Below are positions 42,869 through 51,067 of a stretch of DNA of 64,000 nt, piece by piece. Where the stretch lies: NCBI GenBank assembly GCA_964236465.1, contig CAXSBZ010000011.1, forward strand, positions 27,603-91,602, read 5' to 3'. The position numbers were made by a program, and so were the translations under genes. Each line of letters starts with the position of its first letter. The stretch's first letter is position 1. The notes under the pieces were generated by a model. The model had not been told where the DNA came from. It searched no databases and saw only the letters and a list, made by a program, of their open reading frames with translations. Source of the stretch: Mucilaginibacter_A sp964236465 (GTDB taxonomy: Bacteria; Bacteroidota; Bacteroidia; Sphingobacteriales; Sphingobacteriaceae).

Positions 42869-44245
42869 CTACAGCAAAGTACCTTTCAGCATAATAGCGG
42901 CAATACTAAAATAAATGATCAGCCCGGTTACATCCACCAAAGTAGCTACAAACGGTGCCGATGAAGTAGCGGGATCGAGTTTGCATTTTTTAAGCACCAT
43001 CGGGATCATGGAACCGCTTAAAGTTCCCCACAAAACAATGCCGATCAAAGAGAAAAAAATGGTGATGGCCATTAAAACCCAATGGGCACCGTAATCGTAC
43101 CAATGCAAATACTGCCACAAAGTGATCCGTAGAAAACCAATTGTGCCCAAGATCGATCCCAAACAAGCACCAGAAAGTAGCTCACGGCGCATCACATACC
43201 ACCAGTCTTTTACGCCAAGCTCTTTTACGGCCATCGCCCGAATGATCAAAGTTGCTGCCTGCGAGCCGCTGTTGCCGCCGCTCGAAATTACCAGCGGTAC
43301 AAACAGTGCCAAAACAACGGCTTTGGCAATTTCACCTTCAAAATAACCCATTGCAGTTGCCGTAAGCATTTCGCTCAAAAACAAAATGATGAGCCAGCCG
43401 GCACGCTTTTTTATCAGCGATAAAACGGGTGTATTAACGTATGGATATTCCAAAGATTCTACCCCGCCAAACTTTTGCATTTCCCTGGTACTGCGCTGCT
43501 CGGCTACATCAATTACATCATCAATGGTGATGACGCCCAACAGCAAGTCTTCCGCATTAACCACGGGCAGCACGGTACGATCATACTCTTTAAATTTGGC
43601 TATGGCTTCATCGGTGCTCTCTTCAATATTTAGTTTGATACAAACCCCGTCCATAATATCATGGATCTTTTTTGCAGGATCGTTCAACACCAACCGCCGC
43701 ACCGGGATGTCGTCCAGCAGCTTGCCTTGTGCATCTACCACATAAATTACATTGGCAATATCAGTGTCAGCGTGGTTTTTACGCAGATGTTCAACCGCTT
43801 CCGCAATGGTCATATCTTCTTTGATCGTTGCAAATTGCGTATTAACCAGCCTGGCAACACTTTGCCGGGGATAACCCAACATATCCAGCGTGGCTTTTTT
43901 ATTGTCTTCATCCAAATAATCAAGGTATTCGGAACGCTCCAGGGCGGTTAGTGAGGTAAAAAAGGAATACCGGTCTGTAGAGCTTAAATGATCTAATATT
44001 TTGGAAGCCTTTTCTTTTGGAAGCTGTTCGATGATCTTTTTTTGAAGAAAATGGCCGACATAACCAAAAATAATAATTTTCTTTTTTTCTGAAAATGTGT
44101 TGAATGAAGTAACAGCCGTATCGACAGGAAGCGTATTCAATATCCGGGCAACGTCTGAAGGATGAATATCTGTTGTGTTTCCGGAACTTACCAGTGATTT
44201 TAAATCGCCACTGATAATCTTGTCTGTTATTTCCCTTAAATCCAT
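42869..44245 (-). CDS. mgtE: Magnesium transporter MgtE
   Basis: A 458-residue MgtE. The N-terminal helical superhelix (about 1-125) contains EQLPKEKASKILDHLSSTDRYSFFTSL; tandem CBS domains span about 130-255 (DADTDIANVIYVVD-type strand and VLPVVNAEDLLLGVITIDDVIDV); five helices follow, with ALFVPLVISSGGNSGSQAATLIIRAMA forming the Mg2+-selective pore. It imports Mg2+ at the inner membrane and gates by the CBS domains sensing internal Mg2+. Monocistronic, of usual length. Confidence 0.95.
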   Translation of the reverse strand: MDLREITDKIISGDLKSLVSSGNTTDIHPSDVARILNTLPVDTAVTSFNTFSEKKKIIIFGYVGHFLQKKIIEQLPKEKASKILDHLSSTDRYSFFTSLTALERSEYLDYLDEDNKKATLDMLGYPRQSVARLVNTQFATIKEDMTIAEAVEHLRKNHADTDIANVIYVVDAQGKLLDDIPVRRLVLNDPAKKIHDIMDGVCIKLNIEESTDEAIAKFKEYDRTVLPVVNAEDLLLGVITIDDVIDVAEQRSTREMQKFGGVESLEYPYVNTPVLSLIKKRAGWLIILFLSEMLTATAMGYFEGEIAKAVVLALFVPLVISSGGNSGSQAATLIIRAMAVKELGVKDWWYVMRRELLSGACLGSILGTIGFLRITLWQYLHWYDYGAHWVLMAITIFFSLIGIVLWGTLSGSMIPMVLKKCKLDPATSSAPFVATLVDVTGLIIYFSIAAIMLKGTLL

Positions 44246-44361
44246 AAAACCCTGTAGTTAAAATATTATCAAAATGTAAACGGAACCGATGAAGATACAA
44301 GGAAAATTATAGCATCAAAAAATAATTGTTAATGGTTAATGGTTAAAGCTTTTACCGCCTG

Positions 44362-44373
44362 ATACTGTTTTTA
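44362..44373 (-). repeat. Dispersed motif forming the stop of the Gly-rich gene
   Basis: On the gene strand TAAAAACAGTAT; its first TAA is the stop codon of the 44371-45234 gene. Preceded by ATTTGCCTGG. Confidence 0.85.
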
Positions 44374-45234
44374 CCAGGCAAATTTATCCTTGATCTCTAT
44401 CGTTTTTCCCTGTTCGCTGCTGCCATAACTGCCCTGTCCGCCGCCGTAACCGCCCATTCTGCCGCCGCCGCGCATGCCTCCGCCGCCACCTCTCATTCCA
44501 CCACCGTTCATGCCGCCGCCACGCATACCGCCGCCTATGCCACCAGCTTCACCAGGAGGTTTTAAACCATCGCGGTTGCCGCTTGAAGCTGCAAAACTGT
44601 TGATCTTAATATCAAACAGCCAGGGTTTGCTGTTCAAATCCGAATGTAGCATTTTGATCGGGATGGCCGCTTCGTAAACTAATGCGCCGCTTTCATCAAA
44701 CTGCAATACTGTTTTTATGCCATAAGTATTAGCTGTGGTAATATGGTCGGTTTCCACATCCGCGAAGCCTTTCACCTGGATGTCGCGCAGTTTCAGCAAA
44801 TCTGCCTTGCGCCGTTCGTCCTGGTCTTCCTGTTTCAGCTGCTGCTCGGTAATGGCATGGTCTGCTTTTGGCATGATGAAAATGCTATTTTCATCCCGGT
44901 CAGGCGAAGGGAAAGTCAAACTATACGTTTCCTTCTTTTTTCCTTCGGGATTAAAAGCCAGCGTAATGCCGTTGCGCATGGCCTGCTCCTGCTGCCCGCG
45001 GTTTTCAATCCGGATGGCGAAATACAGGTTTTCCTGGTTTTCGGCCAGCCCGTAATGTATTTTTTTGTCGGGGTTATAATAGCTCAAACTATCGCCCCAA
45101 TCTTTCAAATTGCCATCAACCACTATGTTTTGTGTCGATTTTTTTAGGTTTTTAAGTGATTTGGATTGTGCATCAGCCGTAAACGCGGTGATGGAGCATC
45201 CGGCAAACAAGAGTAGAACAGAAAAGATTTTCAT
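44371..45234 (-). CDS. Secreted protein with CBM9-like domain and Gly/Met/Arg-rich tail
   Basis: A 287-residue exported protein with a signal peptide ending TAFTADAQ. Residues 35-200 look like a CBM9/DOMON-type beta sandwich (NIVVDGNLKDWGDSLSYYN, NLYFAIRIENRGQQEQAMRNGITLAFNP). The tail from about residue 218 is a low-complexity GGGM(R/N) array. CBM9-like modules with such tails occur in Bacteroidota, function unknown; carbohydrate or haem binding is possible but not shown. Its stop codon is the first triplet of a dispersed-motif copy. Confidence 0.6.
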   Translation of the reverse strand: MKIFSVLLLFAGCSITAFTADAQSKSLKNLKKSTQNIVVDGNLKDWGDSLSYYNPDKKIHYGLAENQENLYFAIRIENRGQQEQAMRNGITLAFNPEGKKKETYSLTFPSPDRDENSIFIMPKADHAITEQQLKQEDQDERRKADLLKLRDIQVKGFADVETDHITTANTYGIKTVLQFDESGALVYEAAIPIKMLHSDLNSKPWLFDIKINSFAASSGNRDGLKPPGEAGGIGGGMRGGGMNGGGMRGGGGGMRGGGRMGGYGGGQGSYGSSEQGKTIEIKDKFAW

Positions 45235-45292
45235 GCGTAATGGTTAAAAAGGTTTCATTCAAATAGTTCTAAACGATCATAGATTATTGATT

Positions 45293-45320
45293 TTTGCTAA
45301 ATATCCGGTTTTTATTTTTG
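45293..45320 (+). promoter_or_regulatory. Bacteroidota-type promoter of clpS
   Basis: TTTG at 45293-45296 and TATTTTTG at 45313-45320, spacer 16 bp. It overlaps the upstream end of the long clpS frame and so fixes the ATG at 45335 as start. Confidence 0.5.
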
Positions 45321-45334
45321 CTAAATTTGCTGCT

Positions 45335-45616
45335 ATGTCAACAGAGGTTAAAGAAGAAAGCTTCACGCTGGAAGAGTTGCTGGCCGGGTTAAAAGAAAGC
45401 CACCGCCTGATTTTGTGGAATGATGAGGTCAACTCGTTCGATCATGTCATTTATTGCCTGATAAAATATCTGGACTACAACGATGGCCAGGCGCAAAAAA
45501 TTGCCTGGGAAGTACACACCAAAGGCAAATGCGCTATTTTAGAAGGTTCTTTTACCGAGGTAGAAGTGTACCGCAAAATTTTGCAGCAGGAAGGATTAAC
45601 TGTTTCTGTTGATTAA
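45335..45616 (+). CDS. clpS: ATP-dependent Clp protease adaptor ClpS
   Basis: A 93-residue adaptor. LILWNDEVNSFDHVIYCLIKYL holds the DxxN-type N-degron pocket residues, and AQKIAWEVHTKGKCAILEGSFTEVEVYRKILQQEGLTVSV is the rest of the ClpS fold. It delivers N-degron substrates to ClpA/ClpC-P. The longer frame beginning at 45287 uses a TTG inside the promoter and is rejected. Monocistronic. Confidence 0.95.
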   Translation: MSTEVKEESFTLEELLAGLKESHRLILWNDEVNSFDHVIYCLIKYLDYNDGQAQKIAWEVHTKGKCAILEGSFTEVEVYRKILQQEGLTVSVD

Positions 45617-45623
45617 ATGGCGT

Positions 45624-45635
45624 ATGCTTCTTTTA
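45624..45635 (-). repeat. Dispersed 12-bp motif (inverted) after clpS
   Basis: ATGCTTCTTTTA followed by TCGGCATAAAA; complete left arm and decayed right arm of the hairpin form, eight bases beyond the clpS stop. Confidence 0.8.
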
Positions 45636-45747
45636 TCGGCATAAAATTAAACCTTGTTTGCCAAATATCGTTAAGGTTTAACAGCCATAAAAATTAAGCC
45701 GCAGCATTTTTTTTATTTGTAGAAAAAGCAGCCAACAAACTCATTTT

Positions 45748-46842
45748 ATGCTCATCAAACAATATCCGTTTTACCTGAAAGCTACGATCATCCTGTTTGG
45801 TTTGTCGCTTTTTGTAATGGTGCTTTATATCCTGGCGGATTTGCTGGTGCCGATTAGCTTCTCGATTTTACTGGCTATTTTACTCAACCCGTTTTACAAT
45901 CGGCTGCGCCGCTGGAAACTTCCTAAAATCCTGGCCATCTCACTAACAATGCTTACCATGATTATTTTCGTGGTAGCCGTTTTGTATTTTTTGTCTTCGC
46001 AAATGATCCAGTTTGGCGATACTTTTCCGGCTTTAAAAGCTAAAGGCGCACAAATTACCATAGAAATTGAAACCTGGATACAGCATACTTTTGGGGTAAG
46101 CATCCAAAAACAAATGCTGATGCTTAACGATGCTGCCAACAATAGTAAAGGCTTGGTTGGCCAAACAATTGGCAGTTTGTTCGGCCTGTTCAGCGTGCTT
46201 TTTTTGATCCCGGTTTACATATTTTTATTGCTGCTTTACAAAGAATTGATCCTAAATTTTTTGTATGAAATTTTCTCGGAAGAAAACACAAACAACGTAG
46301 CTGAAATTTTAAATCAAACTAAAGTAGCCATCCAAAGCTATATTGTTGGTTTGCTGATTGAAGCACTGATTGTTGCTGTTTTAAATTGCGGCGCCTTGTT
46401 TATTTTGGATGTGAAATATGCGTTACTGCTTGGTATCATCGGTGCAATTTTAAACATGGTGCCTTATATCGGCGGCATTATCGCTATCATTTTGCCTTTG
46501 CTGATTGCTACGGTAACCAAAGAAGGATATGGCACACAATTAGGTATCATCATTGCTTACTCCATTATCCAATTTATTGATAATAATATTTTGGTTCCGC
46601 GGATTGTTTCCTCCAAAGTTCAGATCAATGCGATGGTTTCTATCATTGTCGTGCTTTTGGTAGGTTCGCTTTGGGGCGTTGCCGGCACATTTCTTTCCAT
46701 CCCGATGGTAGCTGTTTTAAAGATTATTTTCGACCGAATTGAAGATTTAAAACCATGGGGAAAATTACTGGGCGATGAAATCCCAACGCAGCACATGGGC
46801 CAGATATGGAAAAGACGGCGGCGAAAAGAAGTAATTGCTTAA
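45748..46842 (+). CDS. AI-2E transporter family (PerM/TqsA) membrane protein
   Basis: A 364-residue polytopic membrane protein with eight hydrophobic segments. LLVPISFSILLAILLNPFYNRLRRWKLPKILAI and the C-terminal LNMVPYIGGIIAIILPLLIATV and NNILVPRIVSSKVQINAMVSIIVVLLVGSLWGVAGTFLSIPMVAVLKIIFDR are the AI-2E/DUF20 family core. Members include autoinducer-2 and ion transporters; the substrate here is unknown. Confidence 0.9.
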   Translation: MLIKQYPFYLKATIILFGLSLFVMVLYILADLLVPISFSILLAILLNPFYNRLRRWKLPKILAISLTMLTMIIFVVAVLYFLSSQMIQFGDTFPALKAKGAQITIEIETWIQHTFGVSIQKQMLMLNDAANNSKGLVGQTIGSLFGLFSVLFLIPVYIFLLLLYKELILNFLYEIFSEENTNNVAEILNQTKVAIQSYIVGLLIEALIVAVLNCGALFILDVKYALLLGIIGAILNMVPYIGGIIAIILPLLIATVTKEGYGTQLGIIIAYSIIQFIDNNILVPRIVSSKVQINAMVSIIVVLLVGSLWGVAGTFLSIPMVAVLKIIFDRIEDLKPWGKLLGDEIPTQHMGQIWKRRRRKEVIA

Positions 46843-46844
46843 CC

Positions 46845-46856
46845 ATGCTTCTTTTA
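46845..46856 (-). repeat. Dispersed 12-bp motif (inverted)
   Basis: ATGCTTCTTTTA starts three bases after the stop of the AI-2E family gene and is followed by TCACCTAAATT. Confidence 0.8.
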
Positions 46857-46902
46857 TCACCTAAATTTGATCAAGCAATTTCATCTCGTTAAATTATAAA
46901 TC

Positions 46903-47568
46903 ATGTCCGAAAAAACGGCTACTTATTTAGATGCACGTCACCGCCAGTTTATCGCTTTGGCAGTTGCACTAATTACCTATTTCATCACCCGAAAATTTTC
47001 ATTACCCATCAACCTAATACTTACTTGGATCAGTTATGCTTTCAGTATCTTAACCATCAGCTGGATTTTGATGCTTACCCTACACCCGGCAGAGGTTAGA
47101 GAAAGGGCAAAGCTGGAAGATTCCAGCATCACACTTATATTTCTGTTTATCATCACTTCGGCATTTGTAAGTTTGTTTGCGGTGGTTATCCTGCTGCAGT
47201 CCAGCAAAGGCCAATCTGAAAAACAGGTAACAGAGCATGTAATCCTCACAATTGCTTCCGTTGTAATTTCGTGGTGGCTTACCCATACGGTTTTTACGTT
47301 GCGTTATGCACATCTTTTTTATGCAGAAAAAGACGAAAACGGTGAATTTGGCTACGGACTTGAATTTCCAAAAGAACCTAACCCGGATTACATGGATTTC
47401 GTGTATTTTTCTTTCATCATCGGCATGACGTTTCAGGTTTCTGATGTCGAGATCAGTTCGCGCAAAATCCGCAGGTTGGCTTGGGTACACAGCATCCTGT
47501 CTTTCGTTTTCAATACCGTGATTGTGGCGTTGAGCATCAACATTATTTCCGGCCTTTTTCAGCATTAA
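46903..47568 (+). CDS. DUF1345 membrane protein
   Basis: A 221-residue membrane protein with about five helices. LHPAEVRERAKLEDSS and WWLTHTVFTLRYAHLFYAEK followed by DFVYFSFIIGMTFQVSDVEISSRKIRRLAW are typical of DUF1345 proteins. Function unknown. It is followed by a short-chain dehydrogenase gene 48 bp on, with a motif copy in between. Confidence 0.87.
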   Translation: MSEKTATYLDARHRQFIALAVALITYFITRKFSLPINLILTWISYAFSILTISWILMLTLHPAEVRERAKLEDSSITLIFLFIITSAFVSLFAVVILLQSSKGQSEKQVTEHVILTIASVVISWWLTHTVFTLRYAHLFYAEKDENGEFGYGLEFPKEPNPDYMDFVYFSFIIGMTFQVSDVEISSRKIRRLAWVHSILSFVFNTVIVALSINIISGLFQH

Positions 47569-47592
47569 AACAAGCGGTTGCCGCTGCCCGTT

Positions 47593-47604
47593 ATACTTCT
47601 TTTA
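47593..47604 (-). repeat. Dispersed 12-bp motif (inverted, ATACTTCTTTTA)
   Basis: Exact copy 12 bases upstream of the short-chain dehydrogenase ATG; followed by TCGATATAAA. Confidence 0.8.
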
Positions 47605-47616
47605 TCGATATAAATT

Positions 47617-48408
47617 ATGGATCTGGGCATTAAAAATAAAGTAGCCGTAGTTTTGGCAGCAAGCAAAGGTTTGGGCAGGGCAGCCGCAGAAGCGTTGTCG
47701 GCAGAAGGTGCAAGGGTGATTATCGGCTCCAGAAACCGGGAAGAACTGGAAAAAACAGCACGCGCAATCAGCGAAAAAACAGGCAGACAGGTAGTTGCTA
47801 TTCCGGTAGATGTAACGGATGCCGCACAAATCGAAAATTTTATCGCACAAGCAGCAACGTATTTTGGGCAGATTGATATTTTGGTGAACAACGCCGGCGG
47901 CCCGCCTTTTGGCCCGGTAGAAAGCTTTGATGACGTAGCTTGGCAAGCTGCTTTTGAACTGAATTTGTTAAGCACCGTTCGCCTAACGCGCTTAGTTTTG
48001 CCGCATTTGAAAAAAACAGGCGGCGGCCGGATCATCAACATTGCAGGAACATCTGTTAAGTCTGTTTTGGAAGGTTCTGTACTTTCTACCAGCATCCGGA
48101 TGGGTGTTATCGGCTTTGCCAAACTACTGGCAGAGGAAGTTGGCCCGGATCAAATTACGGTCAATAATGTTTGTCCGGGTTTAATCCTAACGGATCGGAT
48201 CAGAAGCATGTCCATCAAAAAAGATTTAGCCGCAGGCCTGACCGAAGACGAAGCTTTAGCAGCAAGAGCAAAAAACATTCCGTTACGCAGGGTTGGCCAG
48301 CCCGAAGAACTGGCAGCATTAATCACTTTTTTAGCTTCCGAAAAAGCTTCGTACATTACCGGCACCACTATCCAGGTAGATGGCGGCGTAACGAGAAGCA
48401 TTTTTTAG
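47617..48408 (+). CDS. Short-chain dehydrogenase/reductase
   Basis: A 263-residue classical SDR. The NAD(P)-binding ASKGLGRAAAEAL motif (a G-to-A/S form of GxxxGxG), the NNAGG strand and NVCPGLILTDRIRSM are present. The catalytic Y-x3-K is not: the corresponding stretch reads VLSTSIRMGVIGFAKLLA, a subfamily form with no Tyr. The reaction and substrate are therefore uncertain. It is 18 bp upstream of the Gfo/Idh gene and probably co-transcribed with it. Confidence 0.85.
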   Translation: MDLGIKNKVAVVLAASKGLGRAAAEALSAEGARVIIGSRNREELEKTARAISEKTGRQVVAIPVDVTDAAQIENFIAQAATYFGQIDILVNNAGGPPFGPVESFDDVAWQAAFELNLLSTVRLTRLVLPHLKKTGGGRIINIAGTSVKSVLEGSVLSTSIRMGVIGFAKLLAEEVGPDQITVNNVCPGLILTDRIRSMSIKKDLAAGLTEDEALAARAKNIPLRRVGQPEELAALITFLASEKASYITGTTIQVDGGVTRSIF

Positions 48409-48426
48409 CATAGCAATTTTATCAAC

Positions 48427-49443
48427 ATGGATCAACCCATCAAAACCGGCTTACTGGCTTTCGGCATGTCCGGCAGGATATTTCATGCACCATTTTTAAA
48501 TGCACATCCGGGTTTTAGTTTGGATGCAGTGGCCGAGCGGCATACTAAAAAAGCGGCCCAAATCTACCCAAACCTAAAAAGTTATGATACTTTGGAGGAG
48601 GTAATTAACCACCCGGAATTGGAACTGATTGTGGTAAATACGCCAAACTTCACCCATTTTGAGCTGGCAAAAGCAGCATTGCTGGCTGGCAAACATGTGC
48701 TGATTGAAAAACCGATTGCCGCAACTACAGCCGAAGCCAAAGAATTATTTGATCTGGGAAGACAGGTAAACCGTGAAGTTTTAGTTTACCAGAACCGCCG
48801 CTGGGATAGTGATGTGCTATCTGTAAAACAGGTTTTGGATACCGGAAAGTTAGGGAAAATTGTAGAAGTACATTTTCGGTATGACCGCTGGCGGCCAGAA
48901 ATCGGGCCAAAAGCTTTTAAAGAAACACCCATGCCTGCCAGCGGATTACTATATGATTTGGGCCCGCATTTGTTGGATCAGGCCATCACTTTGTTTGGCA
49001 AACCGCTTTCGTACACCAAAACTTTGGGCAGGTTTCGGCACAAAACAGAAGTACCGGATTATTTTTTCATCCACCTAAAATATGCTGAAGATCTGAACGT
49101 CTTTTTATATGCCAGTATGTTGGTAGCCAATCCCTTGCCGGGTTTTGTGTTGAATGGTTCGCGCGGTACGTTCATCAAAAAACGGTCTGATGTGCAGGAA
49201 GCGCAACTGGATCAGGGCATGTCGCCGCTGGCCGTTGGTTTTGGTTTGGAGGAAGATGGAATGCAGGGCGAACTGACCTGCCTTAACCCGGACGGAAAAA
49301 TGGAAACCATGCTGGTACCTTCATTAAAAGGAGATTTTATGGGTATTTTTGATGCCGTTTACCACACAATCCGCGAACGCAAACTTTTCCCGATTTTGGA
49401 AGAAGATGTGCTGCTGCAGTTATCAATTATTGAAGAAAAATAG
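48427..49443 (+). CDS. Gfo/Idh/MocA family oxidoreductase
   Basis: A 338-residue protein. The N-terminal Rossmann domain has LLAFGMSGRIFHAPFL and the EKPI motif in HVLIEKPIAATTAEAKEL; the C-terminal alpha/beta domain holds the usual DLGPHLLDQAITLFGKP motif with the catalytic-type His. It should oxidise or reduce a sugar or cyclitol with NAD(P). Operon with the upstream short-chain dehydrogenase. Confidence 0.92.
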   Translation: MDQPIKTGLLAFGMSGRIFHAPFLNAHPGFSLDAVAERHTKKAAQIYPNLKSYDTLEEVINHPELELIVVNTPNFTHFELAKAALLAGKHVLIEKPIAATTAEAKELFDLGRQVNREVLVYQNRRWDSDVLSVKQVLDTGKLGKIVEVHFRYDRWRPEIGPKAFKETPMPASGLLYDLGPHLLDQAITLFGKPLSYTKTLGRFRHKTEVPDYFFIHLKYAEDLNVFLYASMLVANPLPGFVLNGSRGTFIKKRSDVQEAQLDQGMSPLAVGFGLEEDGMQGELTCLNPDGKMETMLVPSLKGDFMGIFDAVYHTIRERKLFPILEEDVLLQLSIIEEK

Positions 49444-49447
49444 GTGC

Positions 49448-49459
49448 TAAAAATAGCAT
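49448..49459 (+). repeat. Variant of the dispersed motif (TAAAAATAGCAT)
   Basis: Differs from the consensus only in the central dinucleotide (AT). It lies between the Gfo/Idh stop and the next gene. A second AT variant occurs at 493-504 within the first gene. Confidence 0.55.
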
Positions 49460-49467
49460 CGCATAAA

Positions 49468-49971
49468 ATGATGATCAACATGAAACCATTGTATTTTTTA
49501 ATCCTTTTTCTGGGAATTACCCTGACCGCTTGTTCGCAGGATGCACCGCCCAACAAAGATATTCCGCCTTACCGCATCCTCACAACAGAAAATAAGTACG
49601 AAACGCCGGCCGATCTGAAAAAGAATGTGCCCGTGATGATTATGTATTTTGCGCCGGATTGCCCTCATTGCCAGCATGTAACAATGGAACTGACCAAACA
49701 TATCAAAGAGTTTGGCAATACGCAGATTGTGATGATCAGCTTTGTGGACCCGAACCGCCAGTTTAAAGCACTGACTAAGTTTGTGGATGATTATCAGCTT
49801 AAAAAATACCCGAACATCCGCGTTGGAACGGAAGGTTATACGTATTTGGTGCAAAAATTTTATCAGGTGCGCACTACGCCATACGAGGCCGTTTACGATA
49901 AAAACCACAAGCTGGTAGAAACTTTTGCCAAAATTCCGGAAATGAGTGATTTGGTAAAAGCGGTGAAATAA
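49468..49971 (+). CDS. Thioredoxin-fold lipoprotein (CPHC)
   Basis: About 167 residues. A lipoprotein signal (KPLYFLILFLGITLTAC, cleaved before Cys) leads to a thioredoxin-like fold with the redox motif APDCPHCQHVTMEL and the cis-Pro region RTTPYEAVYD. Probable envelope disulfide exchange or cytochrome-maturation-like role. Start options are 49468, 49471 and 49480; the GTG at 49444 is unlikely since it puts a long tail ahead of the signal peptide. Confidence 0.8.
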   Translation: MMINMKPLYFLILFLGITLTACSQDAPPNKDIPPYRILTTENKYETPADLKKNVPVMIMYFAPDCPHCQHVTMELTKHIKEFGNTQIVMISFVDPNRQFKALTKFVDDYQLKKYPNIRVGTEGYTYLVQKFYQVRTTPYEAVYDKNHKLVETFAKIPEMSDLVKAVK

Positions 49972-49985
49972 TGATTTTATGTCGG

Positions 49986-49997
49986 TAAAAGAAGCAT
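49986..49997 (+). repeat. Dispersed 12-bp motif TAAAAGAAGCAT
   Basis: Exact copy 14 bases after the stop of the thioredoxin-fold lipoprotein; preceded by TTTTATGTCGG. Confidence 0.8.
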
Positions 49998-50051
49998 CTT
50001 TAACCTAAACAAAAGCTAGCTTGATTGCGGCTTCTAAAAAGAAAAAACAAC

Positions 50052-50270
50052 ATGAAAAAATTAAGTTTAGCGTTGATGATTGCTGCCGGAACAGCTCTTT
50101 CAGCCTGCAACAGCCCAACAAAAACCGGCAATGCAAAGCCTGATTCCGGTTCGGCCGGCAGTTCTGGCGCGAGCGACACAACCCAATCGATTAAAGGTTC
50201 GCCCTCTTTAGGGACCAGTGCTTCCGGTACTGCTTCTTCCGGCAGCGACACCACGACAACCAATCACTAA
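50052..50270 (+). CDS. Small Ser/Thr/Gly-rich lipoprotein
   Basis: A 72-residue protein: signal peptide LSLALMIAAGTALSAC with a clear lipobox, then a low-complexity Ser/Gly/Thr tail (NSPTKTGNAKPDSGSAGSSG and beyond). It is probably an outer-membrane surface or periplasmic lipoprotein. No domain. Converges with and overlaps the NadR-like gene end by four bases. Start at the Met before KKLSLAL. Confidence 0.65.
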   Translation: MKKLSLALMIAAGTALSACNSPTKTGNAKPDSGSAGSSGASDTTQSIKGSPSLGTSASGTASSGSDTTTTNH

Positions 50271-50809
50271 ACAGCTTTTTCTGTTGCTGCCATAAAAGTA
50301 TCAATTGCTTTTATGGCATTTTGAAAACGTGTTTCTCCAATTCCCGAAACCACTTCATAATTGGCATTTAGCGATTTCAATTCCTGGTGCCAAACCTGCA
50401 TAAAATGTTCGCGCTGGTTCGGGAAGTTGCGCAACGGATCATCCTGCCACGGCGTATCAATATCGAGCAATAAATAAAAATCGTACTGCTGTTTGGGCAA
50501 TTCGTCCAGCACTTCCTGCGGCGAACTCCCGAACAAGGCATCGCTCCATATTTTTACGGTGATAAAAGTAGTATCACAAATGAGCAATTTGTTGGCTTTT
50601 GGCAGGAGTTCTTTTTCTAATGCCAACTGCCCGTGAAACATATTGACCTCGTCTTGCCAGGTACAATCTCCTGTTAAATCCTCACAATAACTTCGTGCAA
50701 ATTCAGGAACCCAAATGGTGTGATAATGATCGGCCAGGTATTTGGATAGGGTAGATTTTCCGGTAGATTCCGGCCCGACGATGGCTATTTTGATGATTGG
50801 TTGGTTCAT
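50267..50809 (-). CDS. NadR-like AAA ATPase (nicotinamide riboside kinase type)
   Basis: About 180 residues. IAIVGPESTGKSTLSKYLADHY is the NadR-type Walker A, followed by VPEFARSYCEDL, LLICDTTFITVKIWSDALFG and FDFYLLLDIDTPWQDDPLRN-like LLLDIDTPWQDDPLRNFP. It matches the ribosylnicotinamide kinase domain of NadR without the adenylyltransferase and DNA-binding parts. It would phosphorylate nicotinamide riboside imported by PnuC, encoded just upstream on the same strand. Start at the Met before NQPIIKIAIVG. Confidence 0.85.
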   Translation of the reverse strand: MNQPIIKIAIVGPESTGKSTLSKYLADHYHTIWVPEFARSYCEDLTGDCTWQDEVNMFHGQLALEKELLPKANKLLICDTTFITVKIWSDALFGSSPQEVLDELPKQQYDFYLLLDIDTPWQDDPLRNFPNQREHFMQVWHQELKSLNANYEVVSGIGETRFQNAIKAIDTFMAATEKAV

Positions 50810-50837
50810 TTTTTTGTTTTTTCTGTCATCGGTTCCT

Positions 50838-50923
50838 GTCATCTCGACCAAAAGGAGAGATCTTCTTCAAAGTGGTAATCCTTTTAATGTTGAAATAAGA
50901 TTTCTCCCTTCAGTCGAAATGAC
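50838..50923. repeat. Dispersed repeat GTCATCTCGACC...GTCGAAATGAC
   Basis: GTCATCTCGACCAAAAGG at the left and TTTCTCCCTTCAGTCGAAAT then GAC at the right are inverted relatives of one another. A half copy ending GGTCGAAATGAC lies at 51001-51022. This repeat type is frequent in Bacteroidota. Confidence 0.7.
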
Positions 50924-50954
50924 AATGCGGCACAACTCTATTCAATTTTTCACA

Positions 50955-50966
50955 ATGCTTCTTTTA
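50955..50966 (-). repeat. Dispersed 12-bp motif (inverted)
   Basis: ATGCTTCTTTTA between the two GTCGAAATGAC-type repeats, followed by TCGCCTTAAAA. Confidence 0.75.
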
Positions 50967-51000
50967 TCGCCTTAAAATCTTTTTATTTTTTAAATGAAAA

Positions 51001-51022
51001 TTTTTCCTTCGGTCGAAATGAC
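51001..51022. repeat. Half copy of the GTCGAAATGAC repeat
   Basis: TTTTTCCTTCGGTCGAAATG followed by AC; matches the right end of the element at 50838-50923. Its presence suggests more than one insertion in this short gap. Confidence 0.6.
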
Positions 51023-51067
51023 AACATTGCTTTCCGACTTTTCTGACTTCCGGTCTTCCCAACTTTC

